Notes under the pieces: model-generated
What the model was told of the DNA's origin: nothing
What the model saw: the letters and a program-made list of their open reading frames with translations, nothing else
Database searches by the model: none
Program-made: the position numbers and the translations under genes
Part shown: positions 28,901-37,575 of the stretch, piece by piece
How positions within the stretch are numbered: position 1 is the first letter of the stretch
How the letters are laid out: each line of letters starts with the position of its first letter
DNA from: Bacteroidota bacterium
Lineage (GTDB): Bacteria > Bacteroidota > Bacteroidia > Bacteroidales > Dysgonomonadaceae
DNA length: 64,000 nt
Assembly: GCA_023437305.1 (NCBI GenBank)
Contig: JAEZGN010000016.1
Span: 151,896-215,895, forward strand
Direction of reading: 5' to 3'

Positions 28901-29035
28901 ATCAACAGTAACACTAACACCTGTCAAAAGCTCCCCGTCTGTTGATGATACTTTACCTTTCAATTGGAACTGTTGTTGACCAAAAGCAAAAGCAAAGATT
29001 TGTATACTTATAAATAATAAAGTCAGTCTTTTCAT
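25934..29035 (-). CDS. SusC-like TonB-dependent glycan importer
   Basis: This 1033-residue protein has a signal peptide ending AFGQ. A CarboxypepD_reg-like domain (QLKGKVSSTDGELLTGVSV) at about 22-95 is followed by the canonical LDEVVVVGYGKV motif, a plug domain (about 115-230, with NALTGKLPGFF and VLKDASTTAIYGIKGANGVLVV) and a large beta-barrel ending in VINFGVLMSF with terminal Phe. SusC proteins import oligosaccharides with a SusD lid. It lies 38 bases after a SusD gene rather than before it, so it is the second, unusually placed SusC of this PUL. Confidence 0.93.
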   Translation of the reverse strand: MKRLTLLFISIQIFAFAFGQQQFQLKGKVSSTDGELLTGVSVTVDGTTNGTMTDVDGNYTLTVKSGDQVSYSFIGFVKRVVKITNQKVVDIVLESDQKTLDEVVVVGYGKVKKITLTGSVSAVSADEIRAVPTSSVQNALTGKLPGFFSQQRSGQPGKDASDFFIRGASSLNSDGNRPLIIVDDVQYTYDQLQQINVNEIESISVLKDASTTAIYGIKGANGVLVVKTRRGEEGRPHINVRAEAGLTMPIRKPKFLNAYQAASLTNEAFENDGLGNSKPFTDADLEHFRLGDDPYGHPDVDWYKTIFKDVATQQNVNMDISGGSKRLRYFVTGGFFSQNGLTRNFKDPKEEVNTDYFYRRFNFRSNLDFDVTSTTKVRLDMSSRFMNINEPNSLNAVGEIYNFRKMTPFSAPFMNPNGTYAYHNYFLTDSKDPTLNARLANEGYTRTRRFDSNILFDVSQNLNFITKGLSAMARVAYSSIDENYRAMRRDSKMYPTYHYNSATDTYTINPTANSYAYENYILNAGTNKAIRNLNIQAFLNYERTFNEDHTIKGMLLYNRESSTTDKNGLTAAEVPAKFQGYTGQINYNYKNRYMFDFNTAYNGTDRFGQNNRFGFFPAVALGWNIGEEPFFQKRFNDKIDMLKIRTSYGLVGSDITPGNRYLYKQVYEQGYGYSFGETPVGVASYREGSLGNEYVTWEKARKFDVGIDASMFRNKLSFTIDYFYDYRYDQLVERSDVSLLLGIGLPRTNVGETTNHGFDGQISYNDKFGDFNFSTNLVFSYAKNKVKYKAEAQQRYSWLSETGKPIGQPFGYTWVGYYTPSDISEINAGNPNKIPVPNIPVSAGDLKYADLNDDGIIDDFDKGAIGKPNLPTTTLGWTIGGSYKGFSLSLLFQGSFDYSFSVVGTGIESFKSQFQPIHEKRWTAEKYENGGDIQFPRLTTNLSTISSSEAYMSNFWLVNAWYIRLKTIDLGYELPKSVLPKGIQSTRFYVNAYNMFTKTNYDKYQQDPEIQTNSAGDAYMNQRVINFGVLMSF

Positions 29036-29073
29036 ATCAATTTATGTATTAAGAATTGATAAACACGGCTTTG

Positions 29074-30861
29074 TTACCAGCCCGGGTTTTGAACCATATT
29101 ACTGTTTTTGTTTACTTCGCTATATGGTATCGGATATAAATACCTTTTAGGATCGAATTTAGCATCAAGAACATCGATATGTTCTGTCAGTATATTTCCT
29201 GCCTTCATCACCAAAGCCAATCCTTTGAGTGGTTGATTAAATATATCTTCAGCTATTTTCCAACGGCGAATATCATAAAAGCGGTGTTCTTCAAATGCCA
29301 TCTCAATTCTTCTTTCGTTACGAATAATTTCTCTCATCTCCAAACAAGTTACATTGTCGGATATACCATAAGTACCATCATCGCCATCAATACCGGCTCT
29401 TTTTCTTATACTCCTTATGTATTCGATTACTTTGGCATCAACTGTAGTTTTTGAAGATGCAAGGTCATATTCATTCTTTGCTTCGGCATAATTGAGAAGT
29501 ATTTCGGCATAACGGAATAATACCCAGTTGCGAAGAAGCCCTGTATATTCTGTTTTATCCTCATAATTTCCCATAAATTTACGCAGGTAATAACTCGTTT
29601 TGGTTGTAGCATCGGTTGATCCGGTCGGATTGCTTCGCCCTCCGATATATGTATGCAATGTTGTACTCAGCCACTGAGAGCCATTATGCAACACAGTATA
29701 ATCGAGGCGAGGATCACGATTGTCATACATCCACTGCTCAGAATAAACGTATTTAGTACTTTGTCCTATTGGTTTCCCATCTTTCATAGGGAAAGCATCC
29801 ACCAGATTTTGAGTAGGACTGGTACGCCCATTTCCTTTAGCATTGCTTGAAAATCCTACAGGTCCATTATTCTGCTCCACATCTCGCTTATCAAGCGCAC
29901 CTTGCACATGGAAGATGACTTCGTTTGTTACCGGTCCGTAATAATTGAGGAACACATCTTTGAAATTATCCATCAACCCATATCCGCCATAACGTCCTGA
30001 AGGCCCCCAATCGTTGATAAAATCTTCTGCAGCCTCCGCAGCTCTAGCCCAACGAGCCGGATCATATGTATCATAACCTACGTATGGATTAGCAGCCTGA
30101 ACCGGAGCTTCGTTAAATAATGGACTAGCCGCATACAACAGTACCCTTGCCTTGAGAGCCATAGCTGCTCCTGCCGTTACCACATGACCATCGGCACCAA
30201 TATTGGCAATAGGAACTGAACGTAAACTATCCTTAACATTATCAAGTTCGCTTACAATATATTCGATGCACTCATCAAACGTATTTCTCGGCAACTCCAT
30301 CGGTTCGCCCAATTCGTATGGTATATCACCAACCAAAGGCACACCTCCATAGCGTTTTACTAGTTCGAAATAATAATAAGCTTTTAGAAAACGTGCTTCC
30401 GCCTTTAGGGCTCTGTTTAATGGTACATTTGTTGCTACATGGTTATTATATGTTTGTAGGAAAGGTACCACATCTATATTGTTGATAAATGTATTTGCCC
30501 GACGAATACCTCTGTAATAGTTAGCCCATCCCATATCAGCAAGACGAGTAAAAGCCGAGTAACGCCCTATTTGCAACTGGTATATCTGATTTTCGGAAAA
30601 AGATGACGTAATAGCATCATCGGATGCAGCATCAAGATAGTCTCCCTCGATGGCATTATGCCCATATCGTAAAACACTATAAACGTCATTTAAATATTTC
30701 TTCGCATTTACTCCCAATGAGTCTGTAGAAGAAAATACATATTCGAGAGTGAGTTTTTCCACAGGAACATCCTCGTAATCGTTACATGACCACAATGTGA
30801 GCGATAGACCTATCAGCACAATATATAATTTGTTTTTGATCCGTATATTCATGTCTTTCAT
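29074..30861 (-). CDS. SusD/RagB-like surface glycan-binding lipoprotein
   Basis: This 595-residue protein has a lipoprotein signal ending in LWSC (Cys26 from the chosen start). The fold is the TPR-rich SusD type. RALKAEARFLKAYYYFELVKRYGGVPLV occupies about 150-180, MALKARVLLYAASPLFNE about 240, and the C-terminal SusD domain has IIRNERRIEMAFEEHRFYDIRRW and ends KNSNMVQNPGW. It would bind glycan at the cell surface and close over a SusC barrel. It follows the SusC gene at 30874 by 12 bases, the normal SusC-SusD pairing, and precedes the other SusC gene. Confidence 0.92.
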   Translation of the reverse strand: MKDMNIRIKNKLYIVLIGLSLTLWSCNDYEDVPVEKLTLEYVFSSTDSLGVNAKKYLNDVYSVLRYGHNAIEGDYLDAASDDAITSSFSENQIYQLQIGRYSAFTRLADMGWANYYRGIRRANTFINNIDVVPFLQTYNNHVATNVPLNRALKAEARFLKAYYYFELVKRYGGVPLVGDIPYELGEPMELPRNTFDECIEYIVSELDNVKDSLRSVPIANIGADGHVVTAGAAMALKARVLLYAASPLFNEAPVQAANPYVGYDTYDPARWARAAEAAEDFINDWGPSGRYGGYGLMDNFKDVFLNYYGPVTNEVIFHVQGALDKRDVEQNNGPVGFSSNAKGNGRTSPTQNLVDAFPMKDGKPIGQSTKYVYSEQWMYDNRDPRLDYTVLHNGSQWLSTTLHTYIGGRSNPTGSTDATTKTSYYLRKFMGNYEDKTEYTGLLRNWVLFRYAEILLNYAEAKNEYDLASSKTTVDAKVIEYIRSIRKRAGIDGDDGTYGISDNVTCLEMREIIRNERRIEMAFEEHRFYDIRRWKIAEDIFNQPLKGLALVMKAGNILTEHIDVLDAKFDPKRYLYPIPYSEVNKNSNMVQNPGW

Positions 30862-30873
30862 TTTTAGAAAATA

Positions 30874-33800
30874 TTAGAATTTAATATTAATTCCTGTATT
30901 GAAGCCACGTAATGCAGGGTAGCTTCTAAAGTCGATAACTTCAGGATCAACCAACCCGAAAGCCGATTTTGTCCATAGGTTTTGTCCACTGACAAAGATT
31001 TTGACTTTTACTCCCCCCAGATAGTTTCTCGAAAATGAATCAGGAAAAGTGTAGGCTACATTCAGATTTTTTAATCGTATATAATTTCCCGACTTCAGCC
31101 AGAATGAATTACTCATACCACTTGGAGCTACATTATAATTAGGGCTGGTAGAAAGTCTTGGGAAAAGAGCTGTTTCTGCCGTTTCGGGAGTCCAGCGTCT
31201 CAGAGTATGCTCATACGCCTGACTATAGGTATTACCCCAAGCAATGAAGCCTGTAGCATATTCCCATCCTGCGTCCGGGAAATATATCTCGCGATTATAA
31301 GCACCTTGAAACAAAGCCGATAGTTCAAATCCTTTATATTCGAATCCCAGATTCAATCCAAAAAAAGATAAAGGTTTATTACCGCCAATCACAGTCTGAT
31401 CATATTCATTGATTTCTCCGTCTCCATTCATGTCTTTATATTTCAAGTCGCCGGGAACGATCTTATACCCCGATATGACAGGGCTATTCGCTACTTCCTC
31501 ACGTGTTTGGAAAAAGCCCTCGGAAATAAGTCCGTAACGTGTACCCACCGGATTGCCTGTTCTGCGCATATAATCGTAAGGAACATTTTGTTCGTCCATA
31601 AATAGGATCTTGGACTGAGTAATACTCCAATTTCCGGTGACATAATAATTGAAGTCACCGATGTTATTCTGATAAGTTACAGACAAATCGACACCCTGAT
31701 AACGGACTTTTCCTATATTTTCGCTCGGATAGTTCAAACCTATCAGCTCAATACTTTTTCCTCTGGTCATCAATAAATCAAAATACTTATCACTATAAAA
31801 GTCACCCGTAATCTGCAATTTGTTATTAAACAAGCTGGCATCCAGTCCCAGATTCAATTTATAGGCTCTTTCCCATGTCAGATTCGGATTAGCCAAACTA
31901 TTATTGGTTTCGATAAGCCCAAGTGCCGGATCCGAATACCATGAAGTATAGCTCGATCCTTGAGGATAAGAAGCACTTGCTACTGCATTTATGTCAGTGT
32001 CATATTGTTGTCTCCATGTATAATAATTGCTACGGCCTATACTATTTCCGGTTTCACCGAATACTCCACGCAACTTTAGTTTATTAACCCAGTCAACAGA
32101 TTGCATAAATGTTTCCTTGCTAATATCCCAGCCCAAACCAAAGGCATAGAAAGTACCCCATCTTTTACCCGGCGCATACCTGTTGAGGTAACTCTGTGAT
32201 ATTGCTGCCTGAGCAAAATATTTATCTCCATAATTATATTTAAATTCACCATTGATATTAGCAGGTACTTCAGGCAATTGATAGTTATCCAAAACTTGTT
32301 TTATATCAGCTGATACATTTCCTTCTATAGAGTGTACTGCATTTATCTTCTTTTTATAATTGAGAGCAACCTGACCGAAAAAATGTTGAAAATTAGATAC
32401 TCCTACAAAGTCATTTTTCTGAGTTGCAATAGAACCAAAACGTTCATAATCACCTCCAGATCCGTCGGAATATGGAATATATTGATAAACCGGTTCTTGC
32501 TTGTTACGAAACAAAGCACTACGGCTTTGAGAAGAAACATTTCCAACGGCTGTAGCCGATAAGCCTTCAGCAAGCCAAGACATATCGTGATCGATGACAA
32601 TATTACCATATCCGTCACGCATCATATCTTTTATATAACCTGAACTTATGGTTTTCGCCATCAGATTATTCTGATAGTTATTGTTACCGCCATAAGATCC
32701 GTTCGGGTTATAGATCGGGTAAACTCCACCGGGAAGACTGTATACATCATTCATTATGCTGCTCAATCCGGCTCCGGGCTGATTACCTTCTTCTATACGC
32801 CCTATTATGGTAGCACTCATTTTCAGGTTATTCAAGACATTCACATTGATTTTGGAAGTCACCATATAACGTTCGTACGAAAGATTGGTATTGTAACTGT
32901 TTTTAGAATCTTCACGAAGTAACCCATCCTCACCAAAATACCCTAAGCTGACAAAATACTGAGCTGTTTTATTTCCTCCGGTAGCATTCAGATTATAGGA
33001 TTGTATATTCGAACTACTCTTTAATATCTGGTCGTTCCAATTTACGTTTGGATATGCTGTTGGATTGCTTCCATTACGGAAAGATTCTATATCACTTGCC
33101 AAGTAAAGCCCTTTCTTTCCATCATTCACAAGGGCTTCGTTCAACAGATATGCCCATTGGTAAGATGGAAGGGGTTTTAGTGTTTTTATCGGCTCCTGAA
33201 CACCATACCTGCCCGTAAATGAAATTTTAAACCCATCACCCACTGGTTTCTTCGTTGTCACATATAATACTCCACGCGAACTTCGTCCTCCTAAAAACAT
33301 AGATGATAAAGCATCTTTCTGTATAGATACTGATTCGACACTCTCCATATCGAGATTAAATAATTCGCTCTGAAATCCATCTACTATGACAACTGGAGAA
33401 TTTGCTCCTCGCATAATAAAACTGTATTGTGTATTATCATTGTATCCGACTTTGGAATCATCAGCCAAAGCTCCTATGAAATTGTTTGTTATTACACTCG
33501 GATCGGTAAACGTATTCCGATATCCTCTGGTTTGAGAAACATACAATCCCGGAAGCCTTCCGGCTAATGCCCCTAAAATATTAGCGGATAATGTAGGTGT
33601 TATCTCATCTGTATATATAGTAGAAGCTGCGCCCAGATAACTTTGTTTAGAAACTGTCTTTCCGTAAGGAATATCCAAATTTTCAGGATTTTTGAGTTTC
33701 TTTTCTTCCATGCCTATTTTTAGTACCTTATCTTTTGGCATATCCTTAGAAATTTTAATTTCTTTCACCAGATAAGCCGGATGTGTAAGGATAAGCGTAG

Positions 33801-34053
33801 CTCCTGTACCGGCATCGATAGTGAATGTTCCGGTTTCATCGCTAGTTGCCCTCCCAACATTCGATTTAACTGATACTTCTACGCCTGACACAGGTTTCCC
33901 ATATAAATCTACTACGACGCCCGAAAAACCTGAAGTACCGGTATTCGCTGCCACAGGCTCTTGGGCATAAACAGCCTCATATCCGCAAAACAACAATACT
34001 ACCATAAGCAGAAAGCAACTCCTGCTTACTTTTTTATATATTGAATTATACAT
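30874..34053 (-). CDS. SusC-like TonB-dependent importer, divergent N-terminal region
   Basis: This 1059-residue protein has a signal peptide ending VYAQ. A CarboxypepD_reg-like domain (SGVVVDLYGKPVSGVEVSV) ends near residue 110. The usual EVVVVGYG motif is missing; the connecting stretch instead reads ENLDIPYGKTVSKQSYLGA. The plug (about 130-270) has ANILGALAGRLPGLY and SIQKDALSSMFLGGRSSRG, and the barrel ends GFNTGINIKF. It forms the standard pair with the SusD gene 12 bases downstream. Two SusC proteins of different type in one PUL suggest either different ligands or different sizes of the same glycan. Confidence 0.9.
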   Translation of the reverse strand: MYNSIYKKVSRSCFLLMVVLLFCGYEAVYAQEPVAANTGTSGFSGVVVDLYGKPVSGVEVSVKSNVGRATSDETGTFTIDAGTGATLILTHPAYLVKEIKISKDMPKDKVLKIGMEEKKLKNPENLDIPYGKTVSKQSYLGAASTIYTDEITPTLSANILGALAGRLPGLYVSQTRGYRNTFTDPSVITNNFIGALADDSKVGYNDNTQYSFIMRGANSPVVIVDGFQSELFNLDMESVESVSIQKDALSSMFLGGRSSRGVLYVTTKKPVGDGFKISFTGRYGVQEPIKTLKPLPSYQWAYLLNEALVNDGKKGLYLASDIESFRNGSNPTAYPNVNWNDQILKSSSNIQSYNLNATGGNKTAQYFVSLGYFGEDGLLREDSKNSYNTNLSYERYMVTSKINVNVLNNLKMSATIIGRIEEGNQPGAGLSSIMNDVYSLPGGVYPIYNPNGSYGGNNNYQNNLMAKTISSGYIKDMMRDGYGNIVIDHDMSWLAEGLSATAVGNVSSQSRSALFRNKQEPVYQYIPYSDGSGGDYERFGSIATQKNDFVGVSNFQHFFGQVALNYKKKINAVHSIEGNVSADIKQVLDNYQLPEVPANINGEFKYNYGDKYFAQAAISQSYLNRYAPGKRWGTFYAFGLGWDISKETFMQSVDWVNKLKLRGVFGETGNSIGRSNYYTWRQQYDTDINAVASASYPQGSSYTSWYSDPALGLIETNNSLANPNLTWERAYKLNLGLDASLFNNKLQITGDFYSDKYFDLLMTRGKSIELIGLNYPSENIGKVRYQGVDLSVTYQNNIGDFNYYVTGNWSITQSKILFMDEQNVPYDYMRRTGNPVGTRYGLISEGFFQTREEVANSPVISGYKIVPGDLKYKDMNGDGEINEYDQTVIGGNKPLSFFGLNLGFEYKGFELSALFQGAYNREIYFPDAGWEYATGFIAWGNTYSQAYEHTLRRWTPETAETALFPRLSTSPNYNVAPSGMSNSFWLKSGNYIRLKNLNVAYTFPDSFSRNYLGGVKVKIFVSGQNLWTKSAFGLVDPEVIDFRSYPALRGFNTGINIKF

Positions 34054-34084
34054 AAATTCTTGTTTTTAATTTTATACATTAATC

Positions 34085-35215
34085 TCACTTGCAAACAAAG
34101 TAGTATATGAATGGCTCTATCGGCCTTCCGGGACGTACCAACTCTTCCTCATAGCCCGGCTCCATAGCTCCCGCCACCTTGTCATCATATTTGGACACAT
34201 AGAGGCTTCCATCTTTGTTTGTGAAATAGTATTCGATACGCGTAATTGTCTCGTTGGACGGAACACTAAAATACCCTTCGGGCCATACTGTCCTGCTCCA
34301 CATAACTCCCCATTGAGAGTCTTTTACCAATTTTGTTTTATCGGAAATCTCATCCACAGTGTACATATTCCCTTCTGCTGTATATGCTTTGGCATTGAGG
34401 TATATATCTGTTTCATCTATCAGAGGGTTATTATAATAATCACCGATATACTTGAATGTTAAAATATCGTTTTGAGTAGCATTACCCGGCGTTGCCTGAT
34501 AAAAATGATATTGGCAAAAATCGATAGGTTCAGCACCTTCTCCGTCGGTTACGTCAAAGCAGTCTCCCCACATTACCTTCCAACGATCTTCATCTGTTCC
34601 CATGCCGTCTCCGTCATAATTGACAAAGAATCCTATTTTAGCTCTTAAATTGTCAGGTCCTGTCTTTATTTTTATCCTTACTTTTACAAATAAAGTATAT
34701 GCATTTCCGCCATTGAAAATTGTCCACGGATCATCAGCCTGAAATGCAACCCATTGGGTATCATCTAAAATATTCGGATTACGTCCACCAACAGCATTAA
34801 GAAGCGCTTGACTCCAAGTCAGACCGGGTTGGCTTTTCGGAGAAGTACCTTCGGGTATTGGTGACATTTTATATTCGGTGCCCAAATCTTCATTATTTTC
34901 CCATGTCAATATTGCAGATTTAGCTTCTGTCCATGCTTTTGGCACATTAAGTGCTACAATTAGCCGATGAGTTTCATTATCATAATTTGATGCACATTTT
35001 ACATACATGATATATTCGGCATATTCGCCAGCTTTCACTGAATTTGTTTTATAGATAATCGGCGAATTATTGTCCTGATATTCATCCTTAAATACATCTC
35101 CGTGGTTTTCATACCATGCTATACCACAAGAAATAAATATAACAAGAACCAACAGGCAGCCGAGTATTTTATATATCAATATTCTGTTCTTCAATTTTAG
35201 TTTCATGGCTTTCAA
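34085..35215 (-). CDS. PUL surface lipoprotein, DUF4961-like
   Basis: This 376-residue protein has a lipoprotein signal ending in IFISC. The body is all-beta in pattern, with two probable Ig-like modules. The first (about 45-200) has Trp-rich loops such as VPKAWTEAKSAILTW and QWVAFQADDPWTIF. A later KIGFFVNYDGDGMGTDEDRWKVMWGD could bind calcium or sugar. It resembles the PUL proteins annotated DUF4961, whose function is not established; I am recalling that family rather than matching it. Placed between a SusD and a SusC gene and lipid-anchored, it is a good candidate for an extra surface glycan-binding protein. It starts two bases after the small lipoprotein gene. Confidence 0.6.
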   Translation of the reverse strand: MKAMKLKLKNRILIYKILGCLLVLVIFISCGIAWYENHGDVFKDEYQDNNSPIIYKTNSVKAGEYAEYIMYVKCASNYDNETHRLIVALNVPKAWTEAKSAILTWENNEDLGTEYKMSPIPEGTSPKSQPGLTWSQALLNAVGGRNPNILDDTQWVAFQADDPWTIFNGGNAYTLFVKVRIKIKTGPDNLRAKIGFFVNYDGDGMGTDEDRWKVMWGDCFDVTDGEGAEPIDFCQYHFYQATPGNATQNDILTFKYIGDYYNNPLIDETDIYLNAKAYTAEGNMYTVDEISDKTKLVKDSQWGVMWSRTVWPEGYFSVPSNETITRIEYYFTNKDGSLYVSKYDDKVAGAMEPGYEEELVRPGRPIEPFIYYFVCK

Positions 35216-35217
35216 TT

Positions 35218-35673
35218 TTAATTATTAGGCACTTTTTTAAGAACATAAGAATAAATATTACTGTAGCAGCCCGGCGAGAAAGAAAGGGTTATCTGTCGTT
35301 CTCCACCTACAGTCTGATATTCGAATGCAGAGGTATTCGATTCTGCTGAAGCTTCTTCTTTGAATATTAATTTTGTAGGATATTGAGGATCATTTACATC
35401 CCAAGTACCTCCTTGGCGTACCAAGAAAGGAAGGTAATTATCTATGGTATAGGTATTGTCATCCTTTAGATTGATTCTAAAGTTACTGAAATCCATAATT
35501 TTGGTTATGTCCAAACCATTTCTTGTTGCCTTGGTTATGTACCAAGTGCCTGCAATTTCTTTAACTGGTTCATCCCCTGTATAATCAGTAGAGTCTTTGA
35601 ACTTATCGCAGGAAATGAATAGTTGTACCATAATAAAAAGTATAAAATACTTTTTTATAGCTAGTTTTTTCAT
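35218..35673 (-). CDS. Small lipocalin-like lipoprotein, DUF5004-like
   Basis: This 151-residue protein has a lipoprotein signal ending in LFISC. The rest begins with a lipocalin-style motif (VKEIAGTWYITKATRNG) and continues with short strands: FRINLKDDNTYTID, GGTWDVNDPQYPTKLIFK, and a C-terminal YSYVLKKV. This is the look of the small beta-barrel proteins annotated DUF5004 or lipocalin-like in Bacteroidales PULs, often beside DUF4961 proteins. A binding or chaperone role at the cell surface is inferred from position only. It follows the SusD gene by 43 bases. Confidence 0.6.
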   Translation of the reverse strand: MKKLAIKKYFILFIMVQLFISCDKFKDSTDYTGDEPVKEIAGTWYITKATRNGLDITKIMDFSNFRINLKDDNTYTIDNYLPFLVRQGGTWDVNDPQYPTKLIFKEEASAESNTSAFEYQTVGGERQITLSFSPGCYSNIYSYVLKKVPNN

Positions 35674-35716
35674 GATAAATCTTTGTTTACGGAATTAGAA
35701 TAAAGTGTATTCTTTA

Positions 35717-37543
35717 CTAATAATTAGGATTCTGTATCAAGTTCGGAGATTTGGATGTTTCCGAATATGGTATCGGCCAGAAATACATTGCCTTTCTGAA
35801 AGAGCGTTGCCTTACATCAAAACGTTTATAGGTCTTACCTCCTCCTGCTTTCAATTGTACCTCCATACCCGTCATCATCAGATTGTCTGTTTGTTCTGCA
35901 ATTTTCCAACGTCGCACATCAAAGAACCGCATCCCCTCGATTGCAAACTCTATACGTCTCTCATTCCTAAGAGCTTCACGCATCTCTAAGCGAGTCATAT
36001 TTGGTTTCAACCCATACATCCCATCTTCTCCGGCATCAATTCCTCCTCTGGCTCTGATATCTTTCAGAATTGTATATGTTTCTTCGCTTGTAGGAACTAG
36101 ATCAGATTCACCACTGTTTGCCATCTTATATTCGTTCATGGCTTCGGCATAATCCATATATATTTCGGCAAATCGCATAAGAGGTGTTTCTTCGGGACCT
36201 CCATGAACAGAGTTTGCTGCCAGATGTCTATTTACCATTTTATTGATATAATATCCGGTAGGTGTTCCTTGATGTACAGCATCTTTACCCGAAGACGATC
36301 CATCTACATTAAGATAGGTATTTACCGGAGCATAAGCGTCGTTTCCAATCATGAGAACAGTCTGATCATGAACTACTGTATTGTAAAAACGTGGGTCACG
36401 TCCCTTATAAGGATCATTTGGGTCGTAACCAGATGTAGGATCGGTAATGGGTTTTCCATTCTTCATCGGAAATGCATCAACCAGATTTTGATATATAAAT
36501 CCGCTATTTGCCGCTCCTCGTGATGGTGGTTGAAACCAAGTTTCTCTTGCTACACGTCCTAAGCTACGATCTTCGAAAATAGATTCGACAAGAGATCCCG
36601 GTCGGTATGCAGCATCCGATGACATAAACAGAGCATAAAATCCATGTCCGGGATCGGCTGCATTATTATTTTTAGGATCTGTATTCAGTACATACAATTG
36701 ATATCTACCTAGTGCCAAAAAGCTATAAGCTGCATCCATCGCTTCCTTCCAACGCTCCTTATCATATTCGGGATAACCGACAAGCTCTGCCGGGACATTG
36801 GTTCCAGCAACAAGGTCACTGTTTCCGTTGAATAAAGGGCTGGCTGCATACATCTTCATACGTGCAATCAAAGCCTTACAAGCACCTCCCCCTGCACGTC
36901 CATAATATGTACCTGAAGGTTTCACATTCAGATCTTTTTCTGCCGTTTTACACTCTTCAACGATATATTTCAGACAGGCATCGTATGTATCACGTATGTC
37001 TTTAGGTTTGTCACCCTCTGCATAAATCGTATCGCCAATCAGAGGTACCCCCCCATAATGCTTCATCAGAATATGGTAATACCATGCACGTAAGAAACGA
37101 GCCTCTGCCTTAAGGCGCAACTTTCTGCTATTTTGCAAAGGAGCTTGCTCTAGCCCTTTGAAGAATAAGTTTACCCTTCTGATGTTCTGATAAGGTATAC
37201 GCCAAGCATCATCAGTTATAACCACAGGATTGACAGTCCCCATGGCAAACTGCAAATCGGCCGTTACCTCGGACGAGGTTCTGAACTCGGCTTCGTCAGA
37301 TGCTGTTTGAAGACCACCTAAAGTAGAATTGTTTTTACTGAAACGATTGCCTCTGGTATCGAATCCTATATCACGATAGATTTCGTTCAGAAAGCCCTCG
37401 GTCAGCGCACTGTCAGAGAAAACCTTATTGTAATCAAGGTCTGTGGTCACAGTTTCGTCGAGGAAACTGGTGTCGCTACAGGAAAAATTTCCATACAGTA
37501 TCATTATTATAAATAATGAATAGAAAATGTTTTTCATATACAT
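35717..37543 (-). CDS. SusD/RagB-like surface lipoprotein (second)
   Basis: This 608-residue protein has a lipoprotein signal ending in NFSC. The TPR-containing SusD core includes LRLKAEARFLRAWYYHILMKHYGGVPLIGD at about 145-175, KALIARMKMYAASPLFNG at about 225 and the C-terminal MREALRNERRIEFAIEGMRFFDVRRWKIAE. It ends KSPNLIQNPNY. It is transcribed before, not after, its possible SusC partners and is separated from the nearest SusC gene by two small lipoprotein genes. It may pair with the SusC at 25934-29035 or act as a stand-alone glycan-binding protein. Confidence 0.92.
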   Translation of the reverse strand: MYMKNIFYSLFIIMILYGNFSCSDTSFLDETVTTDLDYNKVFSDSALTEGFLNEIYRDIGFDTRGNRFSKNNSTLGGLQTASDEAEFRTSSEVTADLQFAMGTVNPVVITDDAWRIPYQNIRRVNLFFKGLEQAPLQNSRKLRLKAEARFLRAWYYHILMKHYGGVPLIGDTIYAEGDKPKDIRDTYDACLKYIVEECKTAEKDLNVKPSGTYYGRAGGGACKALIARMKMYAASPLFNGNSDLVAGTNVPAELVGYPEYDKERWKEAMDAAYSFLALGRYQLYVLNTDPKNNNAADPGHGFYALFMSSDAAYRPGSLVESIFEDRSLGRVARETWFQPPSRGAANSGFIYQNLVDAFPMKNGKPITDPTSGYDPNDPYKGRDPRFYNTVVHDQTVLMIGNDAYAPVNTYLNVDGSSSGKDAVHQGTPTGYYINKMVNRHLAANSVHGGPEETPLMRFAEIYMDYAEAMNEYKMANSGESDLVPTSEETYTILKDIRARGGIDAGEDGMYGLKPNMTRLEMREALRNERRIEFAIEGMRFFDVRRWKIAEQTDNLMMTGMEVQLKAGGGKTYKRFDVRQRSFRKAMYFWPIPYSETSKSPNLIQNPNY

Positions 37544-37575
37544 AAGATATTAAATTAAGTAGGTTTATAATTTAT

